Source of the DNA: Xenoacremonium recifei | Taxonomy: Eukaryota > Ascomycota > Sordariomycetes > Hypocreales > Nectriaceae | Direction of reading: 5' to 3' | Assembly (NCBI GenBank): GCA_012184525.1 | Contig: WOFQ01000016.1 | Location: 62,001-126,000, forward strand | Length of the DNA: 64,000 bases | In this document: piece by piece, positions 31,675 through 42,351 of the stretch | Layout of the letters: each line of letters begins with the position of its first letter | Position numbering within the stretch: position 1 is the stretch's first letter | Notes under the pieces: generated by a model | Database searches by the model: none | Told to the model about the DNA's origin: nothing | The model's input: the letters and a program-made list of their open reading frames with translations, nothing else | Translations under genes and position numbers: made by a program

Positions 31675-32734
31675 TGTCGATGCATTGAAAGAGAGAGTAG
31701 AGCTGGATGATGGATGATCTGGAGGTGTGACAGATATCAATCACAGAGACGCAGGACGATGAGTAATGCAGCGGAAGAGCTAGATTGATAATCCGGGTAA
31801 ATATCACAGTGGTGATGGGCAGGAGAGGAAGGAAGGAGGGAGGGACGGGCAGACGTAGACGCCTGGCGGGATGATTCGTCTTTATTATCAAGCGTCTCGC
31901 GCTGCAAAGATCTAGCTGCAGGTTTCCGTGCCGTTCTGCCTAACGCCATAAGTTGCACTTCCAGCATTGGGCAGACAGCCTGATAGCAGGCCCAGGGCCG
32001 ATGGCCATAATCTTCGACCTCTGAACCCTGTAGCGTCCACGCAACCCTCATTCGCACTCGCCAGCCCTATGACTCTTCCGCGCTCTGATCCCCCCGGTCC
32101 AGGCCAACGAGAGCCCGCAGCGCAATGCTGCTTATCCCGAACCCGCGAGACCCCGCCTCAGGCCTCGCTAGCTGCTGACGCGGCCGTGGGCTGGTGGCCT
32201 GGGGCTGATGCCGGGCTCCGAACTGGCGTCGCATGACGAGACTCTGGAGGGATCCTTGCGGGAACTTGCCAGAGCAGAGCGTTTCTAAAGGAGCTTGTAG
32301 ACGAGGGAAATTATTTCTAGCTCGCTCAAAGATAGAGAGAGCATCATCGCTGAGACCTTGGACAAATCTGGGGAACAGGGCGTGGCGAGAAGCTTCTGTC
32401 AGCATCCGTTAATGGCCGTCTAAGCCCTGGCAAAGAGGACAACAGGGCTGAAACAAAGACTAAATTAACCTTATTCGGGCTTGCCCACAACCTCTGATCA
32501 CCATCTCCGGCCTGTCTCTATCTGTCTTTCGGACGCTTCTGTCCTTTGTAGACAGTATTAAACCATGAAACTCCTCATATCTGGTATCTATTAGGTAATT
32601 TACGTCTTAGAAGTAATTGAGACCTCTACCTTACCTATCAAGGGCCGAACCATGGCCTCTTTCTTTACATTTTCGCCCTATGGTACAAAAGATCCGCTAC
32701 ACCCAAAACCATCCCCCCCTTATGCCAAGCTGCA
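31675..32734. other. intergenic
   Basis: Promoter of the RG-rich gene and 3' flank of eIF2B beta. Short frames at 31967-32405 overlap on both strands without family resemblance. Confidence 0.5.
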
Positions 32735-34188
32735 TCACCGTTCCGCCTCATTCCACAGGTGGAAGTCCACGTCTTCCTGCTTGTAATGGTCCGCAATGAG
32801 ACTTGACAGATGGTCTCGTGAATGCGTGCCCCTGTTCATTGTTAGCCAACAACCATGTTAGAACGGGACGCAGAACACCACTTACAAGTTCGTGATATAG
32901 GTATCAATGAGCTCCGGAGGCACCAGCTCAGTGACTGCGCTCCGAATTTCCACGCCGCTCACCATGGCGCCGTCCTCAAAGCTCACAAAGCTTGCGGGGT
33001 TGCCGTATTCAATCAGCGAATCCTCGTTGATCGGATTCTCAGGGCTCAGCTTGTAAACGCCGCTGAGCACGATGACCGCATTTCCTTGCTCCTTGGCCGC
33101 GCGAGCCACGGCCGCTGCGCCGGCGTCTGCAATGACTCCTCCACTGGCAACGACGGCTCTTGCGCCCAAGATGACTTTGTTCACACGCGACATGTAGGCC
33201 ATCAGCCCGCCGTTCATGATATTTACCACCGTAATGCCTGCCGCGTTGAGCCTTTTCCGCAACGAGGCGTGAGGAATCTCGTCCGTGTAATCCTTTGTGG
33301 GCTCTGTAGCAATCAACAGGGTGAACTTCCGTTTCTGGGCGGCTCGGAGGATGAACCGTTCCACGGTAGGTGAAGGCTGGTGGACAAGTACAAAGTCGCC
33401 AGGGTGAATTTGGACCTCGGCGAGCGCGGCGATCTGGTCATCAACTTGACTGATTTCATCCTTAATTTCTTCAATGCCATCGATGACCTCTGATCGTAGA
33501 GAGTGAACCTGAGCGGAGTTCCCTCGCCATGAGGGCGTCGACGCGCCTGAATTTGCAAAGGGGGACCGTGTCGATTCCTGATCGGTGGGATCCGACGCTG
33601 CAAGGAGGTGAAACAACGACTTGGCAATGTTGACAGTGCTATGCGTCGTGAGGATGCCTGGCCTTGGGGGCGAGGGTTTCGCGCTGTTGGAGATGTAGTC
33701 GCCAGCCGAGTCCTGCTTCGCGACAGTCTGCGTGGCCACGGCTTCAGTAGGAGAGAACTGAGCCTCGCTGGGGGTCTCACTGGCGGCTTCGTTGCGATCC
33801 TCGGCGGCTTCATCACGGATCAGACCGAGGACTCGTCGCACAATGTTGGCGATGACGAGTTCCTTGGGCTGCGCCTGTACAAGCCGACGGCCATAGCGAC
33901 AGACGTTATCTATGAGACCTTCGACATCGTGCCATTTCGACCGCGCGACGACCTGGAGGAGGATGTGAGCGGTGGCAACGGCGCAAGGCTCGGAGCCCTT
34001 GATTTGTCGTCGCTTGAGGAGTCTGTAATAGGAGGCGGGGTTGTTAGGAGAAGAGTTCAGGAGGGGCTAGGTTGCGATGTCAGAACTCACGAGATAAGGT
34101 TGTCGACGGAGGCTTCCAATGGCTGGCCTTTCAGGGATTTGAGATACTTCTCAAGGGAGGGCGCGTAGCCCGCGGTGACTGAGGGCAT
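32735..34188 (-). CDS. gcd7: translation initiation factor eIF2B subunit beta
   Basis: Three exons: 34188-34091, 34022-32886, 32831-32735; introns 68 and 54 bases; 443 codons. The first exon adds MPSVTAGYAPSLEKYLKSLK, and the last gives the C terminus with SSLIADHYKQEDVDFH, both expected for this subunit. The C-terminal Rossmann-like half includes LIATEPTKDYT, GITVVNIMNGGLMAYMSRVN, VASGGVIADAGAAAVARAAK and LSGVYKLSPENP. With the alpha and delta subunits it forms the regulatory core of the guanine nucleotide exchange factor for eIF2, the sensor of phosphorylated eIF2. A disordered insert of about 60 residues (from 135) carries Ser/Pro stretches. Divergent from NEM1 across 1.9 kb. Confidence 0.94.
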
Positions 34189-36058
34189 CGCGGAGCAGCG
34201 GAAGTCGTCGAATTTCGAGGCTTGTCGTGGATCTCGAGATTGTCGCAATCGCAGATAGGATACGGAGCTGGAAAGGGGGGTGCGCTACCAGCCCAGACCC
34301 GACAACAAGCTCTCGTGTATAAGAGGAGAGCCCAGTGACGTGAAGAGGTTATGCGCGTTGTTCGTGAGGTCGTGCGGCTCTGCGGTGGCTCTTCGTCTGG
34401 ATGCGCAAGGTCTACTGGTTGGTGAGTCAATCGCCAGAGCTGTGGAGGGTCAGGGCCATTTTTTGTCAGCGGTTTTCGGATTCCCCCACATTGGGCTTAT
34501 CTTATCGCGCTCTGTCATTCTTGGTTCATATACGGAGTAGAGTACAAGTCGACAGACTCTTGATCAATTTCTCAAATGCACAGGCCGGAATTCTGAGGAG
34601 TTTAGACATGATTTCGAAATGCCTTTGTTTGAGCTGCATTGTTTATACACTCGTGATTGCGACCCTCTTTGTTTCCTACCCAATCTAGTAATGCACTGCG
34701 ACGGATGCGACGAGCATCAGCTTATGCACACCCATGCACAATGTCTGATACATCACATGCATTTGTGCTCTTCAAACTCGGAGTCTGCCCGTCCTCGACT
34801 CTCGACTCGCAAACGAGGAAAATGCTCTGCAGAGCCATGCACCATCCATCCTGCAGCAGCCCTACCCTGTCAGCAAGACTCCCGTCTTATTAGCCAGCTT
34901 CATCCCATGACCCCTCCAAATCTTCCTCCCTCCGACGACCCACTGCCATCGCCAGCAATTACGTAGCTCTTCAGCGAATCTTCCGCCATGGCCGCGATGG
35001 GACTCACCTGAACGCCCGCTAGAAGCGCTTTCAGCCAGCCCGCAGAGGCAACGATGCCCCAAACGAGCAGGGCAAGACGAACAGACAGGGGGTTCTAGTG
35101 CTGCTTCTCTACAACTCGGCATGCCACTGGACGTGGCTCGGCAGCTGTCCCCAACACGTGAACGCCCTGTATCCCTTGCTCGGGCCAGATGAGACCAATA
35201 GAGCGCTCGAGATCTCAGCAGTCGCCGCTTGATCCTCACTCCGGACAATAATTGGACAACAAGTGGCCTTCTGCTGGGCTGCTGCTGCAGGCATCTAGAT
35301 AGGTACAATTGACCGTCCACTGCAGGGCCAGACCAGCCTGTCCTCTTCTCCCTCAACTCAACTTTACTCAACTCGAACCACCCGAGCCCAACTGTTGACT
35401 TCCCGCGGCTTCCCCTCCCCCAAAGATCGCTGGAGCCGCCCATCTGTTCAGCGGCCTGCCCCCTGTTTAGCGCCCTTTTCGGAGCCCCCAGCAGCTTTTC
35501 ACCCGCCAGCAGGGTTCGAGGCTCCTCGGCAGCGACTGGACGCTATACAGAGTATAGCCATCATTAGCAGCTAACGCAGACGCTGCCGTTGCCAACTGCC
35601 AACTGTTACTGCCCACTGCCGCTTCGCCTGGCAGCAGCCCCCCGGTCCATCCCATCCCGTCTTGTCTCTCTGCCAGCCGCATCCATCCACCCATCCATCC
35701 ATCCATCTTCTTACATCTGGCACGCAGCAAAACACACCCAAGCGACAAACCCGTGCATGGCGATCGCACCGCTCCAGGCCTGATCCTCTCCCCTCCTTTC
35801 TCTCCCCCCTCCTTTGCCTGCTGCTGGCGCAGTCTCCTTGCCTTGCGCAATAATCTTCCTCCTTCTCGACGCTCGTTTCTCGCATCGTTTTTAGTGCCGT
35901 GTGACGTCCTCGTTGCCCCAATCCAACCCTCGACGGAGACAGCCTGAGAGCGTCTGCCCAACCAACCCCCATCGCGACAAAGAAGAATCACCTCACGCAT
36001 CGACCGACTGCCTGTACCGACGACACTCCCCGATCTTCCCCTCTGCCAGCTTCCCCGA
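34189..36058. other. long divergent intergenic region of eIF2B beta and NEM1
   Basis: 1.9 kb with no supported gene. TACGGAGTA at 34531-34539. A CATC repeat is at 35680-35707. From 35640 the + strand is strongly C/T-rich, likely a long NEM1 leader. Several overlapping frames on both strands lack family resemblance. Confidence 0.5.
35680..35707. repeat. CATC tetranucleotide microsatellite
   Basis: Near-perfect CATC/CACC units in the putative NEM1 leader. Confidence 0.85.
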
Positions 36059-37689
36059 ATGCCTCATGGATTGTTCGGGCTCCTCAAGATGAACTCCCTC
36101 AACATCATCACTGCCCGCGTCTCCCCCCCATCCAGTCCCGGCCAGTCGCGATCCAACAGCATAGGCTCGATCGGCATCGGCATTGCGTCCGACAACCACG
36201 ACCAGCAATCCGAATCCTCACGATCTCTCAGCCACGACAGCAAGCAGGAGTCATTCCTCGAGGACACTGTCGACGAGTCGCGCTTCGAAGAGAAGCCCGC
36301 CGCCGCTGCCCACGAGGAGACGCCGTTGCTGGGCGAGGTCAGCAAGAGAAGCCGGTGGTGGCATTCGCTGCCCCGGGGGATTGCATGTAGCATCATCGGC
36401 TCTATTCGATGGGTCTTCGCTACGTTGGCATCGCCGGGCATCTACCTTGTCGCCTGCTTCTGTGACGAGAGCGGCTACTTTGCGCCGCTGACCCAGCTGA
36501 GGAAACTGTTTGGTGTTCACAAGAGCGAGGGCAAAATGGGCATGGAGGATCCCTACACTACCTCTGAAAAGGAGGACTACGGGCAGCGGACGACATCGGG
36601 ATCTTACAGTACGAGCTACCAAACGTTGAGGCCCCGGCCGATGTCATCCGGGTCGTCGTCATCAGGCATTTCGTCAGAATCGGAATCCGAGGAGTTTCAT
36701 CCCAACAGCAGTAATACCAGCCGGCATGCGCGGTCCAAGTCGCTGCAGCCGGCAGAAGAGGCCCCGGCGCGAAGGTCGATCCGCATCAAGCTCCAGAGCG
36801 ACGAGGCTCTGCGACAGAGGAAGCACCGGAAGACGCAGTCCGCAGTTGCGCGGACAAAGGCAAGCGACGTGGGCAGCGGCGACATCTCGGCGCACCTCAA
36901 ATCGCCCACCTCGCCCATCGCCGCTCTCACGAAATACCCCAAGACCCCCGCGCCGCCTCGGCCCCTAATACCCCGGAGACAACCCTCATATCTCAACATT
37001 GGCATTGAGCCGTCGCGGAAACAGCAAAAGACTTTGATTTTAGATCTTGACGAGACGCTGATACACAGCATGTCCAAGGGCGGACGGATGAGCACTGGAC
37101 ACATGGTTGAGGTGCGACTCAACACGACATACGTAGGCGTGGGCGGGCAGACATCCATCGGACCGCAGCATCCCATCCTCTACTGGGTCAACAAACGGCC
37201 CTACTGCGACGAGTTCTTGCGACGAGTGTGCAAGTGGTATAACCTCGTCATCTTCACGGCGTCGGTGCAGGAGTACGCAGACCCGGTCATTGACTGGCTC
37301 GAGCAGGAGAGGAAGTTCTTCTCGGCGCGATACTACCGACAGCACTGCACGTTCCGGCAGGGGGCCTTCATCAAAGACCTTAGCTCGGTCGAGTCGGACC
37401 TCAGCAAGGTGATGATTCTGGACAACAGTCCGTTGAGCTACTTGTTCCACCAAGGTAAGGAGTTTTTATCGTGACAGTCGCTGCAGCGCGTGTGCGAGGC
37501 GCATCTCGGTTCCCAGTGGTTGACCAGGGTCTTGCAGATAACGCGATCCCCATCCAGGGCTGGATAAACGACCCGACCGATAACGACCTGATGCACCTGG
37601 TGCCCCTGTTGGAGGGCCTGCAGTACGTGCACGATGTGAGGGCGCTGCTGGCGCTGCGAGGCGGCGAGGACGGACAGCACATGGCATAG
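36059..37689 (+). CDS. nem1: Nem1/Dullard-type nuclear envelope phosphatase (FCP1/SCP-like)
   Basis: Two exons, 36059-37454 and 37538-37689, intron 83 bases, 515 codons. A second ATG at 36089 (MNSLNIITAR) has the better context and may be the true start, giving 505 codons. A hydrophobic segment near residues 107-135 (IACSIIGSIRWVFATLASPG) would anchor it in the ER/nuclear membrane. After a Ser-rich linker comes the HAD phosphatase domain with LILDLDETLIHS (about 325-336), the catalytic DxDxT, then VNKRPYCDEFL, VIFTASVQEYADPV and MILDNSPLSYLFHQ. The join adds DNAIPIQGWINDPTDNDL. In yeast Nem1-Spo7 dephosphorylates the phosphatidate phosphatase Pah1 and so controls lipid synthesis and nuclear shape. 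Confidence 0.92.
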
Positions 37690-39039
37690 ACGGACGAGAG
37701 ACATGGGATCATGAGGGGATGTTCTCCGAGGCACATCGGACGGAACAAGGCCGTCACCAGGGAGCTTGTGTGGGTTTTCGATGCGAGCGGGAGCCGGAGG
37801 GGGAGGGGTGAAGACACGTGGGGCTCATGAGAGGCCGAAGATGTGTTTTGAGTGTAGACATGCACCTCCGATCCTCCTCCACCCAAGACCCCCATCGATT
37901 GTGCATAATAGACCGGAGATTCCTCGCTTCGGCAGCCCTGCTATTGGAGAGACACGGCAACAGGGACGGTACAGGATCAGGGCTAGGTAAGACAGGACAC
38001 AGGCGGGCTGGTGATATTGGGCAGACAAAGACGGTGGCCGGGATGGGAAGTCTCGGGCCGGCCTGACGGGACTTGATGCTAGCGTTCGTTGCGAGCCAAT
38101 ATCAGTGTTTTGGATGGGCGTTTAAGGGATTTGAGTCAGTCTATGCTAGGGTACCGCAGAGGGAGGGCGAATGGAAGCGAATTCCCGTGTATCAATCAAT
38201 CAATAATTGCCGCCGAGTCCCTTCATTGCCGAGTGACGCAACAATAGGCCGACGTTCCTGGATGAGCGCGGCAGAGGCCCCAGTCTCGTCTCAGCTGGGC
38301 CAGCTGTCACGAAAACCCAATTCGCACGAGGGGTGTCGCATGTGTCGATGATTTCGGTCATGCAGTTGAGCGTCTGCCCGGTTCTGAGACCCAGCGAATG
38401 AGACCGGCGCATGACGCTATTCCGGGTTGCGCGACCAAGCCGGATCGGGGCCGAGCAGAGCAGCAGATCACCAGGAACAGGCCGTCCGGGGATAGCCGCA
38501 GCAGCAGTACAGTCAAGAGATTCGGTAGGGCGGTAATGGGCGAGCTGCGCCTAGAGTATGGTTAATCGCTAGCCGTCAATCCTGGGCTGGTGCCTCTGTC
38601 CAACCAAGGCAGCCAGTGGGAGGCGTATGTCAACAATGACGCCGTGACCCGAGGAAGGGGGACGGACGCGTTCTTTGTCCGGGGCTGGAACCCAGCTAAA
38701 CCGGGACCGGATGATGCTGCTGGCGCGGGGATGGAGAGAATGAATGAGTGGATGGATGGATGGATGGATGGGGACCGTCTGCGATCCAGAAAGTGTATGC
38801 GTTTAGTGGTGTTGGGAATGGTGACATCATCGCATCGGGTGACGACAGGCTGAACTCAGAACCTGGGAGGGGGGCGGATCGAGATCGGGAGGGAGAGGGC
38901 AGGTACAAATAGGGAGAAGGCGTGACTGAGGGCAAGAGCTGTGATTCTACATCAACTGCTACGAGTGTACCTGGTCCAACCTAACCTCACCTCCCACTTA
39001 CACCAACACCCGCATCAACACCACACAACAACCATCACC
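37690..39039. other. intergenic
   Basis: 1.35 kb. Holds a GGAT microsatellite at 38749-38771 and otherwise no supported gene. Confidence 0.5.
38749..38771. repeat. GGAT tetranucleotide microsatellite
   Basis: About five and a half perfect units (tggatgga...), the complement-sense counterpart of the CATC tract at 35680. Confidence 0.9.
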
Positions 39040-39604
39040 ATGTCTCTGCACTGTCAGTCCGCGCCTCACACGCTTCCTCTCTCCAAGCTCGCTCTCTAAC
39101 AGCCTCCAGACCTCCCCCCCGTCAAGCCCTCGGCCATCGCCCTCGGCACGGCCTTCAACCACGGCATCGAGCTCGCCGTCATGGGCCCTCTCTTCGGCGC
39201 CACCTACCAGCGCGCCAAGCTCGCCAACACCAAGGAGGAGTTCATCCGCTCCAAGGAGGCCAGCGGCGCCGCTCTCGCCTGGGGCTCGTCGCTCGTTGGT
39301 AGCGCTCTGCAGAGCTACGGCGTCGGCGCTTTGATCAATGCCACTGGCACGCTGAGCTACAAGGGCGCCGCGTACTTGGGCGGGTTGATCTTTGCGGCGA
39401 CGGCTGCACCTGGTGTACGTTCTGCCGGTGATGGAACTTGATTTATGTGTGTGCTGATTACTGGTGTAGTACATCTCGCAAGTCTTCGCTGAGAAGCGTC
39501 CTCTCGACACTGTTGGCGTTAGCATCGCGGCCAAGCTCGTCGAGACTATCGGCCTGTCTGTCTTCCTGACCTGGTGGGGAACCAGAACCAACCCTTTCGA
39601 GTAA
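39040..39604 (+). CDS. small multi-pass membrane protein, DUF1761-like
   Basis: Three exons: 39040-39052 (13 bases), 39110-39414, 39470-39604; introns 57 and 55 bases; 150 codons. The tiny first exon encodes MSLH and is spliced with an unusual GTCAGT donor to give MSLHYLPPVKPSAIALGTAF. Four hydrophobic stretches are visible: ALGTAFNHGIELAVMG, GAALAWGSSLVGSALQSYG, GAAYLGGLIFAATAAPG and AAKLVETIGLSVFLTWWG. The pattern and length resemble fungal DUF1761 proteins, whose function is unknown, but I am not sure of the family. It ends NPFE. Confidence 0.75.
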
Positions 39605-39931
39605 TCTGCCGGAAAGAGTGTATCAATCAGTATTAGCAATTCGTCCGGGAGGATCAGTCAGTTGCGAGGCAGAAGCTGCTGCTGATGGGGTTCCGTCCTT
39701 GGATCGTGTATCTGTAACAACGACATGAGTATGGCTCACACCCAACTAATGCATACCAATCAACCTATATCGGCCCGAAAAGTGAAAGTGACTGAATGAA
39801 AATCATGGTCCCATTTTGAATGCTGATACCTGAACGCCGCCGTATCCGTCCCGCCCAAGTTCCAGGCCGGACCTCTGGTATAGTACACCCAGACAACACC
39901 TAGCCCACATGCCTCGCCAACCGTCCCATCT
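39605..39931. other. convergent intergenic region
   Basis: 3' flanks of the membrane protein gene (+) and NHP2 (-). Nothing recognised. Confidence 0.5.
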
Positions 39932-40721
39932 CTATTTCGACGACTCGCCCTTGGACCAGAATCCCTGCTTAGCGTACTCCTTCTGCACATACTTGACGAG
40001 CGACGCATACGCCTCGCCAAAACCCTCGCCATCCTCATCCTCCTTCTCCGCCGCCGCGGCCTTCTTCTTGCCGCCCTCGGCCTTCTCCATGATCATCACC
40101 ACGCTGGTTGGTCGCTTCGTCTTGGCGGCGGCGCCGAGCTCCGCCCGCGAGGTCACGAAGATGAAGGGTACGTTGTGGTCCTCGCACAGCACGGGGATGT
40201 GGCTGATGACGTCCATGGGCGAGATGTCGCCGGCGATGACGACCACGCCGGGGAAGGAGGTCTGGCCGGGGGCGGCGGCGGGGGACTTGCGGAGGGTCTT
40301 GACGACTTCCTTGACGCCGCGCTTGAGGGTGTTGTTCTTGGCAGCTAAACATGGTGTATTAGTATGCTTTCTTTGTGATGTCTGTTCACGCGCTGTAGTA
40401 CTCACACTTTCGGATTGTCTTGTAAACCTTCTTCATGCCCTTCTCGTCCGCAACTGGGATCGCGAATGGCACAACTGTCCGCTCGAGAGGCAGGTCTTCG
40501 ATCTTCTCCTCCTCCTCGGCGTCAGAGTCCTCCACGGGCTTCACAGCCGGGGCAGCGCTCTGGGCGGCGGCATCCTGCTGCAGCTTTTCCTCAAGAGCAG
40601 CCGCAAGCTTCTCCTTCTTATCCTTCTTCTCTTTCTTGTCCTTCTTAGCCTTGGCGACGCCAGACTCGTCACTTCGCTTCTTGTCCTTCTTCTCCTTCTT
40701 GTCGGGCTTTTCGGCGGCCAT
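39932..40721 (-). CDS. nhp2: H/ACA ribonucleoprotein NHP2
   Basis: Two exons, 40721-40406 and 40344-39932, intron 61 bases with an ACTAAT branch region, 242 codons. The start is the first ATG (MAAEKPDKK). The N terminus is a lysine-rich tail with KKDKK repeats. The L7Ae/L30e-type domain follows: MKKVYKTIRK joined to SAKNNTLKRGVKEVVK, then VVVIAGDISPMDVISHIPVL, VPFIFVTSRAELG and TSVVMIM. Nhp2 binds H/ACA snoRNAs with Cbf5, Gar1 and Nop10 for rRNA pseudouridylation in the nucleolus. Both the N- and C-terminal extensions are longer than in yeast. An ATCACGTGAT palindrome lies 273 bases upstream. Confidence 0.94.
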
Positions 40722-41248
40722 GGCTGCTGCGAGCTTCAAACTTTGATTTGAATGGGCTTGGAGTAAGGGTACGAGGTTCGAGGAGTGAATGAGCGTCGGT
40801 TCGAGCGCAATTGGCTACAAATTGCGGTTGAACGGGCAATTGGACGTTTGTCGTTGACGGTAGGTGTTCGTTGATCGAGCCTCCACTGACCTCGAAATTT
40901 TTTGTCCAGAAAATCCAGACTTTTTTCTCGGTGAGGGGAGCTGGACGCTGCTCCGGCGGAATGTAGTGCCGATCGCCGAAGAACTTTCTTTGCATCACGT
41001 GATCAGATCGTTTCGGGATCCAATCATAATGGGGGCAATATCAATTACGAGGAGCAGGACGAGGTCGCATCATGGCCGGTACTGCAAAGGCTTAGGTTTA
41101 CTCAATTGTCACTATCGTTTAGCATAGAAGCAAAATGAGTTTAGGTATCTTTGAAGCTTCGTCTATTCCATCCCCAGGTCTAGGCAATGATGTACAATGA
41201 GTCCACAGGACCACCCTAATTCAACACGCTCTCCAACATCGACACATT
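40722..41248. other. intergenic, promoter of NHP2
   Basis: Contains ATCACGTGAT at 40994-41003 and an A/T run (aaattttttg) near 40895. Otherwise nothing recognised. Confidence 0.5.
40994..41003. promoter_or_regulatory. ATCACGTGAT palindrome
   Basis: Ten-base perfect palindrome with a CACGTG core upstream of NHP2. Confidence 0.4.
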
Positions 41249-42007
41249 TATTCCTCATCAGCGAACTCAGCTCGGCCAGCCTTGGAGTTGAGGTACTCGG
41301 ATCTATCATGATCAGTGACAATGGTCTGGGCTGAATAAACAACACTGCAAACTTACCGCTCGGAGGCCCACGACATCAGGTAGTAGCCGGCAACCATGGG
41401 AGGGAGCCAGTAGAAGATCTGGGCCTTGGTACGGCGGAAGGTGTTGAAGATGGCGGCGTGGGCAGCGCCGGCGAAGGGGTTCTGTCGGTTGGCAGACAGA
41501 CCGTAGGTGATGATGCCTCGCTGCTTCTCACCACCTGTTGAACGTCAGTACTTGACTCTTGTTCATGCTATCGGTCCTCCCAAGCGCGTCGATTCGAGCC
41601 ATTGCGTGCCTAAACCACCTCTTTAAGATCGGAAAAACAGCCAAGCAAGTGTTGGTCCGGCTATGGTCATCGTCTGCCATCAATGGTGCGATCCCGTTCG
41701 TCCATCGCCCTTCAATCCGTCGTCCCATCGCCAGACATCGAATCGACCGCGCTCGAAATACAGAGGCGACTTACCAAAGTGGCCCCAGTTGCCAATGTAG
41801 CTATATCGTCAGTTAGCACATATAGATCCAAATAGCAGACCATCTCAAGCAATTGGTCGTTTTGCGATTGCCCGGCAAGCATCGTTTCCCTTCAACCCGG
41901 GAAAAGCCGCACGCCCAGCGTCGCGCCCAGTTGCCATCGAAGCAGAAGACGTACTGTCCGTTGAGAGGGTCAACGTGACCGGATCGGAGCATCTGAGTCG
42001 GCCGCAT
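41249..42007 (-). CDS. qcr8: ubiquinol-cytochrome c reductase subunit 8 (QCR8)
   Basis: Four exons: 42007-41955, 41800-41775 (26 bases), 41534-41357, 41303-41249; introns 154, 240 and 53 bases; 103 codons. The protein reads MRPTQMLRSGHVDPLNGHY, then IGNWGHFGGEKQRGIITYGL, then QNPFAGAAHAAIFNTFRR and a single membrane helix FYWLPPMVAGYYLMSWAS, ending FADEE. It is the ubiquinone-site-associated, single-span subunit of mitochondrial complex III. No long open frame reveals it. The 240-base second intron is the longest in the window. Divergent from PHB1 with 344 bases between starts. Confidence 0.94.
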
Positions 42008-42351
42008 TTTGTCGGATTTGTTGTCGCAACGGGGGTCTCGTCGTGATGGGTGATTCCTCGGTGATGTGCCAGAGATCAGAGAGATTCTTGGTTTTGCCAG
42101 TCCCGAAAACTCCCCATCAGCCGAGCTTTCCCAGAACAGCCTAGCGCATTTGGCGGTGGAAAATCTACCACTCAGCGGGTGGGGTCAGGATGACCTAAGC
42201 CACTGGAAAGCCTGGAGAGCTTCGTCGAGACCGTCACCTCCGGAGCTCCCATCATCGACAACGACTTGCAAATCGGCCTTCAAATCGGCCTCCACTCAGC
42301 CGACGACATTTCGGAAGACTCAAGGATACGATCGAAAGGACAGACGCAAAG
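42008..42351. promoter_or_regulatory. divergent QCR8-PHB1 upstream region
   Basis: 344 bases between two start codons of mitochondrial inner-membrane proteins. It contains a short direct repeat AAATCGGCCT at 42269 and 42281 near the PHB1 side. A shared promoter is likely but not shown. Confidence 0.5.

Noticed and set aside
34862..36000. Long overlapping frames on the minus strand upstream of NEM1
   Set aside because: Arise from a C/T-rich leader region; Arg/Gly-rich translations without domain structure.
41535..41774. Possible C/D snoRNA in the QCR8 intron
   Set aside because: Only a GATGAC-like C box and the branch-site CTGA were seen, too far apart and without flanking stem.
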